A DNA stretch of 64,000 bases from Tetranychus cinnabarinus (lineage: Eukaryota; Arthropoda; Arachnida; Trombidiformes; Tetranychidae). Location of the stretch: the NCBI GenBank assembly GCA_022266195.1, contig WHVY01000004.1, forward strand, positions 6,775,501 through 6,839,500, written 5' to 3'. The notes beneath the pieces are model-generated. The model did not search any database and was not told the DNA's origin. It saw only the letters and a program-made list of their open reading frames with translations. This document shows positions 13,412-25,910 of the stretch, in pieces. The position numbers and the translations under genes are program-made. Within the stretch, counting starts at the first letter, position 1. Each line of letters begins with the position of its first letter.

Positions 13412-14587
13412 ATGTGAGTGCTTAACTAGACTTAAGGTTAGCAACTTTGGTTTTATCACATCACGAGGTTTAATTAAATTGATGCTGGACTTACTGTCTC
13501 CATCTTAATGATATATAACCTGCAAGGCATTTGGTTTGTTAACATTAACGCATGTAAGACATGTATCAAGACTCAAGACGATTGATACTCACACACTTGA
13601 ACCACTTGATGCTTTATTCCCATTGAAATTAATACCTAACCAGAGGCTCAACCACACACCAACACATTTACATACAGAGTAATTAATCAATCTATTCAGT
13701 GTTCACCAACAGTAAATGATGTTTCATTAACCGATTCGGGTGTAAACTTCCTACCAAGTATCTCTTCAAATCAGGTTGCATTCATTTGGACAACATATTG
13801 TATTTGTATCAACTATTTGGCCTAGAATTCTGGTTCAACCATTTCTTTTAAATATATACAATTTAACAATCATATGACTAGATTATTATAGCTCATATTA
13901 ACCCTTGTAATAATAATGTGGTTAATAATTGTTAGGAAACTGACTGGACTGCAGCCAACAAATAACTGAAAGTATTAAATGTATATAAAGAGGTTCTTGA
14001 ACAACCTTGAATGTAATGCTGAAAACATTTCAAACGCTGTAATCAACGTTTATTTTGTACCTTTTCTTGTAATTCTGGTCAATTATCACATTAATAATTA
14101 TCAAATTAACTATCATATAACCAACAATCAGTTAATTGCCATTAGAGAGCCATGTTTAAAAATGTACATTCAGTTATTACTTTAGGTTTTGTTTCTTGGC
14201 TGCCTTCTCGGTTTTGCCTTTTGCTTTCACTTTTTTACAGGTTAAATTATTCTTACGTTAAATTGTTTCTTCTCAATTAACATTTATCATTGAATTAGTG
14301 TTTTCATTTTTATCCATTCACTGTAAATATAACCTTAAATAGTCAATAATCATCCGGATCAAGTTGATTTGTGATAAAATCAAGTACAGATGATTTTTTG
14401 TAAGCATTGTTTATATCTGATAGCAATGGTAACATCAGTACCAGGTGATATTGAAAAAAGCTTAATTAGTGTAATTGTAATGATTTACCTTAATTTCAAC
14501 AATAATATAACCTTCACTGTTATCAATTTACTATTTCTTTAATGTTGACTTTTTTGATTGTTTCACCAATTGTCAACTTTCTTTAAT

Positions 14588-14796
14588 GTAAAGGGTGTAA
14601 CGGATAAAAAATTACTTTTATCTCAAAAATGATATCTAGGAAGACGAAGATGACACTGATAAAAATCCGAAGAAAGAGAAAAGAAACGTCGAAAATTATT
14701 CCCTAAGGTCAAAACACGTTTTTATCAGTGTCATCTTCATCTTCTTAGATAACATTTTTGAGATAAAAGTAATTTTTTATCCGTTACACCCTTTAC
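14588..14796. mobile_element. fold-back (MITE-like) inverted-repeat element
   Basis: Two 78-base arms, 14588-14665 and 14719-14796, are inverted copies with about three mismatches, separated by a 53-base spacer. The outer ends read GTAAAGGGTGTAACGG and its complement. No ORF lies inside. The symmetry and size fit a non-autonomous DNA transposon of the fold-back/MITE kind. I could not find a clear target-site duplication: flanks ...TTTAAT and TTCAAT... are only similar. A transcript would form a long near-perfect hairpin. Confidence 0.65.
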
Positions 14797-17460
14797 TTCA
14801 ATGTTAAATTTTTTTACTCCATTCAAAACGTAAGATTGAATAACTTGGATAATAAAATGATAGGAAATCTTAATTATTGTCGCAATAAACAGGGAAATTG
14901 TACGTTCAAGATTAATGTCCTTACATTATTCAGATGTATTGAAACAGGGAAAATCAGTGGGACACAATGTTAACTAGAAACGGAATCAACGTTTGTCATG
15001 ATTTAATGTTTCTGTTGACATTTACATTCTATTCAAGTGTATCTCGTGTTGTAATAATGTTACTATGTGTGATTGATTGAATGTTGATTAACTAATCAAA
15101 AAAATGGTAACAATGGACAGATAAATGGGATGAATTATAAACATATCACATTCAAAGATTCATTGAATGACACTTACATGGTTAGACTAAAAATAAGTCC
15201 ATGCTAGCTGATTAGTGATAGTTAAGTTTCAAGTGAGTGATCATCATTGATCACCAATAAAATGATCAGGTGAACGTCAAAAGTATAATCAAACATCTTC
15301 AAGTTATCTGATTTATAACCACTATAACGTTCACGTGAGTGCAACATCGGCAAAAATTACAATTGAATTGAGATTAATATATGTTGCTATGGTTTAATTA
15401 TTTTCATGCATCCGGAGAGATTTCATATGATTGTGAGTAAAATCACAAATCTTAATGAAGTTCAGTGGAGGCAATGCAAATTAACCATTGAGCAATGGAT
15501 TGGTAGCTTCATTGGGATGATGTTTCCGCCAATTATCATGTCATTACTCGTCTTTGCTACATTTATTCAACCGACTATTTCGTAAAGAAGGTTTAATCAT
15601 CAATAATTTCCAACTGAACCAACGGAAATTAAATAGCATTGCTTCCGATTGTACTCTTTGTGTGTCTTTGATAGGTAAACTGGTTGCTCACTAATGCTTT
15701 AGATTGTCAGTTTTCTGGTTATCTCGTTATTCACTGTCTTGATTGTTCAGCTTGTCCGTAAGCAAATTATTCAACTGTTTAAACCTCATTTATATTATAA
15801 CCATTATTTCCGTTTTTAAATGCCGTCTTCTCCTGTCTTGATGGATCCTGGTGTTGATGATGTCGATCTAATTATCCAATGTAAATAGGAACTTCTTGCA
15901 TTTCTGGTTTCTTTGGTTAACCCAATTAGATGATACCCAGTTTGGCTTGCTATTAATGAATGAAATAAGTAAATAAAGTAAACCTGTTAGTCAATTTTGT
16001 GCAACAGTTATGAATATTATAATATAATTTTACCTTTTTTTTCCTGACGTTCAAGTTCTTTGTCATCTAAATATTAGGTTTGTGTGCATTTTCAAACCAT
16101 TAATTGCAATACATAATAATTCCAAGTTAGCTTAAGATCCAGATTGGTAGATAGTATTGAGTAAGCAGTTAACAGCATTATAAAACTCAGTACTTTCGCG
16201 ATAATATCATCTTGTTATACAATTGAAGGTAATAAAATTGAGTACACAGTTAATCCAATCAGATGGCATGTGAATGGCATTGGAAATCAGTACCATAGAG
16301 TAAGATACACAAATTGAAGGAATGTGTGTCTATCTGAATCACCATGTTTGAAACAAAACACAAGCATAGATATGCCAGCACAAATCATGAGATCATCTAT
16401 ACGATATAAAAATTTCCCGATTATTTGGAATCAACGATTGCACAAACAGATGGAAATCATCTTTGCTGTTGCCTTTCATTGTCGTATTCATCAGTTTTGC
16501 CATTGAGGGAAGCAAAAATCCGAACCAAGCAATAATCACGTTCACCATTTTTCATTCAGAATCATCAAATTCAATCCTTATTGAATTAATAATTTATTAA
16601 TAATCAATGAGTTTTCATTCATTTGTTTAGTAACTCGAAGGCGCCACCGAGTCTTGAAGAGTTTGTTGCTGCAATTTATTCCAGTAGTGTGTAGTGCTAT
16701 CTTTCGGTAGATAAAACAACTTTTCTTTACTTAGTGTAATATTGATTCAACAGATGGAGGATCAACTGCGAAAAGTTTCTGTCAACATTTAAAACTTTCA
16801 GGCTAAAGTTTTAAGGCGTTTCAGTTGAGAGCAGCTTCGATCACCAATAAAAGTAAGTGAAAATTAAATGTAACTTGATAAAAAGCTTTTAGTTCAATCT
16901 TTGATTATGATAAACAACATTTAGATGTAAAGTGAATTGTTGAAATTGAGTTTGAATCAATTGGTCATGGTTAAGGTTGAAAATTCAATCATAAGTTGAA
17001 TGAAATCCCAATTCTACAAAAAATTGAAAATCTCTCAATCAAGTCAAACAAATTATTGTAATTAACTTAAAAACTAAGGGTCAACAATTAATTATAAACT
17101 GTTTTTGTCTAAACAATTTACTGGCAGAAAGATTTTGCTCAGAGCAATTCTGGTATGAAATGTTGATGTAATTGAAACATTAAACTAAAAATAGACTAAA
17201 AAATTTGTTTCAAACTGTAAACATGATTTTTTTCAACATTTCATGCAAAACTTGAGATTAATCAAGACTATAACAAGACATTGAGTTTAATCTTGAGGCT
17301 ATTTCAACTAGGAAATAAACTGCTTTAATTGAATCGATTAATTTGAATGAATAATCTGAAAATTGAAAGAGCAAAAAATAAAAGTCTTTATATTGAAGGC
17401 ATCAAAGAAATGGAAAGGCAATGTTTATGTAAGGAAAACTTGTTGCGCTTTTGATGGTCA
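14797..17460. other. gene-free DNA
   Basis: AT-rich with no recognisable exon, tRNA or repeat family. The segment 16620-16856 is slightly richer in G+C and ends at a GTAAGT-like site, so it could be an untranslated exon, but nothing confirms it. Confidence 0.4.
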
Positions 17461-18340
17461 CAGGAATCATTTTTAATTCACAGTTAATCGTTTAAGGTGT
17501 GAATCGAAGTGGAACCTGACATGGAATTGAAACACAGGTAAGTAAAATTATCTAACATTACAGACATTTGTAAATATAACCGAGAAGAAACCTGTTCCGT
17601 CTTGTTTTGAAAGTGACGCTAGGTTGAGCTTCACAGCTGATGCTTTTACGGTACATTTTTTATACCATAACGATGTAAACCAGAGACAAATGCTATTTTC
17701 ATAATTGATTCAACCCAACCAATTTAATATTCATTACTGATTGATAATAACAAACTAAAATATGCAACATTAACTAATCATTTCGTCTCTTTTTCCAGAT
17801 TAAAACTCTAGAGAAGCCAATACGCGTCAACTAACCCTAGTGTTACAAGTAACGTTTCAATGGTTAGCAAGTTACCAACCTTTTGATTTGTTTTTCCTAT
17901 TATTATTGGTTATTACCCATATCTAACCTGATATTTCCGATAATTTGTGAGAAGTTTAATGAAAACGGTAAATGATTAACATACCAGTTGACGTTTTAAG
18001 TGAAACATTTTAGGACAAACTCAATTTCCGAGGTTGTTATATACAGCAACTACAGCAAGCTGGAGGAGATTTACCAAACCAGTTTACTTTATTTCAAGAA
18101 ACCTTAATCTTGACTGGAAAAGAACTGTAAGTTACCCGAAATATAAAAACTACTCATCAATATTTTTAATATTTATTAATATCTTTTCTGTTTCTTTTCT
18201 GTTTCTATATTTCAGTGTCTAGAAGCTGCACACATTTCATCTGGATGCAAGAGTCGACACACAAGTGAAAAGCAGGAGGAAAAGGACAAATGTTAGATGG
18301 TCTATGCTCTACATGGAATATGTTTAATGAGCGGAAGTAA
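17461..18340 (+). ncRNA. possible spliced untranslated or non-coding transcript
   Basis: Several strong splice signals occur in a consistent + strand order: a donor after 17537 (CACAG/GTAAGT); a segment 17799-17848 between a pyrimidine-rich acceptor and GTAACG; a segment 18014-18126 between TTTTAG and GTAAGT; and an acceptor at 18215 after a long pyrimidine tract. Joined, these segments carry no ATG-initiated ORF of useful size; one frame is open for about 53 codons but has no start. They could be 5' UTR exons of the GPCR at 25.9 kb or exons of a long non-coding RNA. This is pattern reading only. Confidence 0.25.
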
Positions 18341-21300
18341 AGTTTAGATTCCATGGTTAACTATACAATTGAAGCAAGCAGAGAAAAAAAGACAAGGTAA
18401 AAGATTGGAAAAAAGGGGAACGTTGAGAGAGTCCAACTAGTTTCTCTCCTTCTTCTTGAGATTACTTGCTAAACAACTTTCCTACCTGATGTAGTCAATT
18501 GATTTAAGTTTCACAAACCATCAACATCGCCATCAACCTCACCATCAACTTCACCACCACCACCATCAAGCATCAAGCATCATCACCATTACCATCATCC
18601 TTTTCAACATCACCTTAGCTATTTACAGTATAATTTTTTGTTTTTGTTTCTTGTTCTCTCTTATTTTTCTTGCCTTCTTACCTTTCCTAACCATGTCATA
18701 AAGCTGTGCGTGTGTAACTCTGTAACCAAATCAAGGAAATACTAATTTTGATTTACCAATTTCACTGGTTTCATTTGGATGGCATGTTTCTCTGTGTCAA
18801 CCTGTGTTCATCTTTCATCTCATTTTAACTGGATATTTATCAAAAAAGGATTTTGTGTATGACTCCATCATCGACATCACCAGTCTCTTTGGTAATAATA
18901 TCATTTGTTTATTACGATTCACTGGGTTATCTAGATCTCCTCATTAGAACAGACTTGATCTCACATTTTTGACGTTTTTCACTCGCTTTGCTTGCTTACT
19001 TTCCAGCCAAAAACTTCATCCGGGAAGTGGGCAAGGTTGTCCTAAAAAAAGATTTGTATTGATTGTCTGGTTGAGACAAGGTAGTCCAGTTAGACAAAAA
19101 GTAGAAGCCAAACTGTCCAAAATGCGATGGACAGTTACTTTGTTTTCAGCTGATAGCTTTCATTTGTTTTTTTTTGTTGTATATTTATAAATATGTACAG
19201 ACTAAACACACAACCAACCAATTACCATATCAAACTAGCCATTTCAATTGCAAGGCAAAAACTTGATTATATTGTCCTTATTTTGACTTTTCAACAATTC
19301 AATGTTGATCAAGTCAATTGACAAGGTTTTGCTTGTCAAAAAATCTTCATTATCAGTTGAGCATTTAATGTTTTCATGAATTGATCCTTTACCAAATGAC
19401 CTTTCAATTTTCAGAGTAGCTTTTGTTTTTTTATTGCTATCCTTTATGCAAATTAATCAGTTTATTTAGTTCATTTTGATAACCAATCAATTGCACATTT
19501 ACAATATTTATTAATAATTTCAATTGAAAAACAAGTTAAACTTCAATATTGACTTATTTTCAAAGTTCATGTTTAATAGAAGTTTAATCTGATTTTTTCT
19601 TCTTCTTCCCCTTTATTCTCTTCATTACTGATCAAAGTAAATTAGTTAATGAAAGTTTGTCACTTTATTAAATTGAGACTGATAATTAACGTTAAGGAAA
19701 AATGGAACAGAGTTTGAGTTTCAATTTTTTCACTCCAACACTGAACAACGATGAATCTTGTGTGCACTTTGTGTACAATTTAGCCATCAATGAATTAAGC
19801 TTTTTCTTGATTCTCCTTCAGAAATATCTTCATTTCAAGATTCAGTATCAGTTGAAATCGATGAAGATAACCTAGTTTACCTTTTTGTTTGTCCGTTCAA
19901 TTCATTGTTGAACCTTTTTTTGCTGCTTACTCAATCTCGTATCATCACTCTTTTTGTTGTATTATATTTCAATTGAAGTATAATACAAGAAGCAACAAAA
20001 CGCAACCAAAAAAAGATATTACACTTTTCAAATGGCTATCTTTTGATTTACTGTTTACATCTAATCATGATATAAATAACGTACTTGAAACTGAGAAACA
20101 ACAAAAAAGACAGATTATCCTTGAAATTTGTTGAAAGGATTTGGTGAGAATGAAAAGATGAAAATGAAGACAAAGAAAATTGATGAAAATATCTTTCCAA
20201 CTGTCCCTCATTCAATTGCAGGACAAGCTTAAAAGGTTGATGTGCCTTGGTCCATCCATCAGGTTGACATCAACATGACAACTTTCACTCAAATCTTTTT
20301 TTTTCTGGTTACCTTCTTCATCCTCTCACCATCCTTGTCATAAAAGCTACTTATGACAAGAAACGCAAAAGAAGCGCAAAAAACAATATCGCCTCCACAA
20401 CCATTAGCTCATTGTTTTTACCTTTTGTGTGACAATACCTGTACATCAAACCTTGCCATGTCCATAACTACACATCAACCTTGCCATCTCCTTTTAAGTT
20501 CATTACCAATGAATCAAAATTGAATCCTTGCATTTGTTCATTTTAATAACCATTCTAGACTTGAATTACTTCTTCCCTCGTGAAAGTTAATTATTAATAA
20601 TTATCTTTACAACTGGCCTAATCATATGAAACCTTTTTCTTGACTCAACTTTCCCAGACAAACCCTTAATTGTGGTCAGTCCTATGGTTAAGGCCTAACA
20701 TTGACTTGTCAACACTCAACACTAACATTAATTGTTCCCAGCCCGTCAAACAATTACATAGCTTTACATCATTAGTTAAACCCAAATTGCTCATAAACAT
20801 CTTTCAATTTTAAGTCAAGAGTTGGAAATTAAATTTTGGACAAAATTGTTAACAAATATAGACAATTGAGCAAATTGAAACAATTGTTATTTAACATGCA
20901 AATATCCTGAGTTACCCTCAGGTTATCAAGAAGAAAATGTTAATCGTGATAATCAATCAAATACATTTTAACCATTCTTTTGATTATCAACCTTTTATAT
21001 CCTTTTTGAAGTAAAGCAATGTTTCAAAGACTAATCCAATTGCAATGAAACAAAAGTCAGATTAACGTTGATTACATTTGAAACGATTAAACATTTGAAT
21101 CAAACTCTACAAATTACAACAATTGAAATGCATTTTAATAAATTGTTTCAGTAGCCTCACCCAAGCAAACAACAGGAGAAACAAATGATTGTGATCAATC
21201 CAGCCAATCTTTCCGATTCAATCTCCACTTGATTTAACATTTATCTATCTTTCCCTCACTCAGACCCACCTTGAAAATTTTTGGTAGTCAAGCCGGTTAT

Positions 21301-21480
21301 CATCAGGTCACTAAACCCCTTTACCCGAACCAACGAGAAAAACAAAACAAAACAAAAAATGCTATTCAAGGCCTTTAACTCTCATAATAGTTTTGTTTTT
21401 GAAAAATCATCCATTGACTACAATTGAACGCCGGTGAAACTTGAATCTCAACTTAAACATTTTCTTTCAAGATTTCATTA

Positions 21481-21677
21481 CGACTTTCAGGTCAATATCA
21501 ACTGTCCAAGCTTTGAATAATTTACCCAAAAATTTTCATCTTAAATTTACATTTCAAAAGGTTTACCATCTTTTGATTAATCGCTGGACTCATCTTTAAA
21601 TTCATCTTTAGGTTCATCTTAAGATTCATTTTAAGATTCATTTTGTCTTGTTTGCACGACTTTCAGGTCAATATCAA
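21481..21677. repeat. pair of exact 21-base direct repeats
   Basis: The same 21 bases, starting CGACTTTCAGG, occur at 21481-21501 and at 21657-21677, 176 bases apart. Function unknown; a small local duplication is the simplest reading. Confidence 0.7.
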
Positions 21678-23222
21678 TTTTAAATTAAATTTACTGTTCA
21701 ATTAAGCCTTTCTGTTTACCCAATCAGTTTAACATTAACATAACAATTTAATTTTTGTATTTACTTTTCAATTGTGTGCTCAATGGTTGACCAGTTAATA
21801 TATTAACATTCATTTTTATATCAACTCATCAAAATGTCATTTTTGCCCTTTCATTTACCTATTATAAACTGAAGCACATTTATTTACCAAACAACAATCA
21901 TCACTCTGATTGCTAACAATAACATTTATATCCATCACCATTATTGACTGTTAACTTGCAATTTTTCAGCCTTCATTGTAATCATCATAATCATCATCAT
22001 TATTACCATCATTATTAAAGACCCAAATGATGGACACAATTTACAGGCATATTCAAGCTATTTAAAGTAATTATTAGAGACTTATTTAAACTAATCATTT
22101 AACAACAATTGAAAGAAATGTTTACCCAAAATGATAGTTAAATTGTTTTATTGATATTCAATTTTAATCATCAATTGAATCCTTTCATCGTCACTTGAAG
22201 AGTTATCATTTCAATTTTGAAAATGTTCACTTTACTAACAAAAAAAGATGTTTAAGGATGAAAAGCTGAGAATCTTTAAATTTAGTATTTCAACTGTTAA
22301 CAATCAAGTTGATTGTTACTAGATTAACCGATTTATTTCTGTAAATTGTTGCCATTTGGGAAAATATATCAAACTATTCAGGATAAGTTGAAAATCTTTG
22401 AAAATCTGTTGAGAAAATCTTTGAATGGAGAAAAAAGTAAACTGAAAATGTTGAAAGCAACAGTTAATGATGAAAAATTAAGGAAATGATTTACTTTGAT
22501 TTGTAAGATAATCATTTGTGTATTTGGTTCACATTGGAAACCTTTATGTTGATTGTTGTAACAATACAAATGATAGATATTTTAAAGATCATTTCATCAA
22601 GTTAACCATGAAAACCATGAAAACTATCATCACCATCATCATCATAATTATGATTGTCTATTGTCTTTCAGTATGAGATTTTACACTTTTATTCATCTTT
22701 TTTGTTCACACAACATGTTTTGAAACATTTTCACTCATCTTTTCACTTAGCTTTTCACATCCAAAGCTTCAATTTTTTGCTTCTTTTTCAATTCTTTTTC
22801 AGCATTTTTACATTTCATATTTTTCCCTGTATTTACTCTGTTTCATGATGGCAAAAAAGGCAAACATGATGATGACTCGAAAAACATTTCCATTTGTTAT
22901 TTATACATCAAAAATGTTCTCCTTCTTTTTGCTTCATCTTCACTTTTCATTTCATTGTGTTCATCATTCTCATGAACACAATGGTGAATGATCACGAAAA
23001 AGAAACGATGAAAATGATTCAACAATTGAGTAAAGCCTCACCTTGTTGATTGAACAATTTCAAATTTCATGTCAATCTGTTCCTATTGTTATCACCATCA
23101 TTAATGTATCAAAACCATTACCTTTATCATCAACCAAAATTACTTTTATTTTTTTCTTCTTCTTCCCTCAAATTATTCAATATATTCAATGGTTAGCAAA
23201 GATTGTAACAAATCCAAGTTAA

Positions 23223-23240
23223 ACACACACACACACACAC
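23223..23240. repeat. (AC)9 microsatellite
   Basis: Nine perfect AC units in non-coding DNA. Confidence 0.9.
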
Positions 23241-25910
23241 CTTAATCAACCTTCAAAGTTGTCCTCAAAATTTAATCGTAAAAACCAATTTAACAAATTA
23301 CATTTGATCGTTAAACCTCAATTTAACCTTAAACTGTAATCCTAAAACCAGACCATCGATGGCTTCAAAAATAGCATTCAATTTGTCAACAGAAACATTT
23401 CAATCAACAGATTGTTGCACCAAAATTGTTTCAAAATTTTGCATAACAAACTAATCATCTGATGCGTAAATTATTGTTGTTATAACATTTACAGGTTTAA
23501 AAGGTAAAGACTGTTTAATGTTCACCTTGATCGGCTCATTGACTTATATGTATATTACAAACAAAACATGGATGATGATCATAATTATGTTTATCACAAG
23601 TGATGCAGATAGAGTGTCTGGTTGTGCACAAAAAAAACTGGTAACCTTACCAGCTTCGTGAGTATCTCTTGTAAAATAAGACTCAAGGCAACAGTCAACT
23701 TTAACCCTAAAAAAAGCTATTGATTAGTTGACTTGGCGACAAAAAATAAGATTGTCATCATTTTAGCACAACTTCACTGTCACTCTTGACTAGCCTGATA
23801 CCGATATTGAGATAATGGTGCAAAAAAAACGCTCAACCAAACGGAAGCAAATTGTCATTGTCAAAATACAGTTATCCAAGTTTGCTTGACAAGTTGAAAT
23901 AATTATCTTTCCTACTTTTACCTGTAACCTGTCTTCATCATTTTAAGGAATATTTTTTTCTCTCTTTTTCCAATTGTCGATGTTGAGCTGTTATTTTTTT
24001 CAAGATCATCAACTGTTTCATTTCATGATGACCTAGCCATGATATGATGAACATGATTGTTAGAGAGATTATCTTTCAAAGCATTTTCATCTGCTTTTGC
24101 TACCTTTTAATCAATCCTTAATCAACCTTAATCTGACCCTTTAATGGTAACAAATTGATTCACTTTTTTTGCTGCCTTCTAAACCTTTATTTATGGTTTA
24201 CCTTTTTCCCCTTTAACCTTAATGTCTTGCAATTATTGTTGCTTTATTTGACTATAATTAGCTAATTAAAATGTTGACCATTACAAGATATTTTCTGTGA
24301 AATGAAATTATCATTTCATTGGTTTACTTCAACTTGATTATCACTGTGAAAATTGATAATTTATATCATTTAACTTGCTTTTTCATGATTTTTTATCTTC
24401 AACATCAGTTTCACTTCAATCAATATTACGGTTCAACTGTTATTAATTGCTTCGCCAACTTATTATTATCAACATTTTGCTGTTTAATTTTTTCTCTCTC
24501 TTCTTGCAATTTCCAAAAAATTTAATTTTCCATTCATTTGAGTTGAAAGTTAATTGTTGACAGTTAATAAGAGAGTGTCAAATTGTATCGCCAGTAATTG
24601 TTTTAAATATGAACACCAGCCTGAATATTCATTTTAATATTTACTCTCCTGCCTTAGTCAATCAATTAACTCAACTGATTAAAGAAACAGTTTGAATATG
24701 CAACAATTCAAAGTATCGATTGAGAAGGAAACCCAAAAAAATGAAATCCAATCAGGTTAACCAGTTTCAAGATGAATTATATCAACATCATAGAGGTTTT
24801 TTTGATTACAGGGTAACAGCTATTGTTGTTGATATACAAACGTTTTGTATTGTTTAGGTTTACCAGGTTTTTAATCATGATTTATCATGATCATGTTGTA
24901 ACATTTGAATGTTAAACAATTTTGAATATTTAATGTTGAGACTCGGAAATGAGCTGGTAAATGTGAGTTGATAAAAAAGCTGGTTAACCTAGTTGACCAG
25001 ATCGTCAACATCGTGATCAGTTGATTGTTGAAAGTTGATTACTGACTATGTTTTGCTTTGCTAATTCACCTTTTTTTGCACCTTCATAACCATATAATTG
25101 AGCTTTAATTGATTGTAATATTTTTCAATCTTTCACACACATTGCATGCTTATAACCGTTCGCATTTTATTTTAAAATTTTAATTGTTTTACCTTCTTTT
25201 TACCTTCTTAAACAATTATTAGATGATTTACTTGAATTTTTAATTTTCAATTTTTCTTTTCACCAAAAAAAGTAGGAAAATCTTGTTTCTGGTCAACTTA
25301 AATGGCTGAATTTCATGGCAAGATTTGTAAATATTAAGATGTCTGGAAGTTGATTGAAACGAGTTTCAATGGTTTAATTGTTATTTTGCCATCAAATTAT
25401 TGTTTCATTAATCTTAATGATTAATCATTTGATTTGATGTTGTTTCGGTCAATTACATTGTATCATTAGAATGATCAAGAAACCTTATTTTGATTGATCA
25501 CTTGTTTAGCTGCTTTACTGGATTTAGATGAATCCTTGTAAAATTAATATATCCTAATATTGGATGCAAGCTTTTTTACCTGATTAAAGTGAATTTGATT
25601 GTAAAGAAGAGCAATCAAAAAAGGTCAATTATATCCGTTTTATATTGTATTTCATCTTATTGATCTGATTCATTTTATGGTACCAGTTGTTAACATCATT
25701 AATTTGATACAATCAAATTGATCTCATTTCAACATTATTTGTTTACAATATATAATTAGCTTTAATTTGACCATCAATCCAATTTTATGTATTACTTTAT
25801 CCCAACATAATCATGTCTTTTAATCATGTCTTAATCATGCCCCTAATCAATAGTTAATTTTGTCAGAAATATTAATTTTCTTCTTTTTCTATTTTCTATT
25901 TTCAGAGTTT

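Larger units (their letters stand above)
11689..14587. other. hexokinase 5' flank and gene-free DNA
   Basis: The part next to 11688 should contain the hexokinase promoter and 5' UTR. The rest shows only short open frames of biased composition, such as His runs encoded by GAT/ATC repeats. Two trinucleotide microsatellites are present (11948-11968 and 13392-13411). No RNA gene or further protein gene is recognised. Confidence 0.5.
18341..25905. other. long gene-free stretch upstream of the GPCR
   Basis: About 7.5 kb of AT-rich DNA without a recognisable coding exon on either strand. It contains an (AC)9 microsatellite (23223-23240) and an exact 21-base direct repeat (21481-21501 and 21657-21677). 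An acceptor-like pyrimidine tract ends at 25905 just before the GPCR start codon, so part of this stretch is likely intron or promoter of that gene. The segment 24975-25050 has a diverged copy at 48955-49028 next to the GPCR-derived pseudogene. Confidence 0.45.

Noticed and set aside
18969..19190. 73-codon + frame with an acceptor-like site near its start
   Set aside because: Neither this frame nor the neighbouring one (AKNFIREVGKVVLKKDLY then stop) continues into a supported exon.
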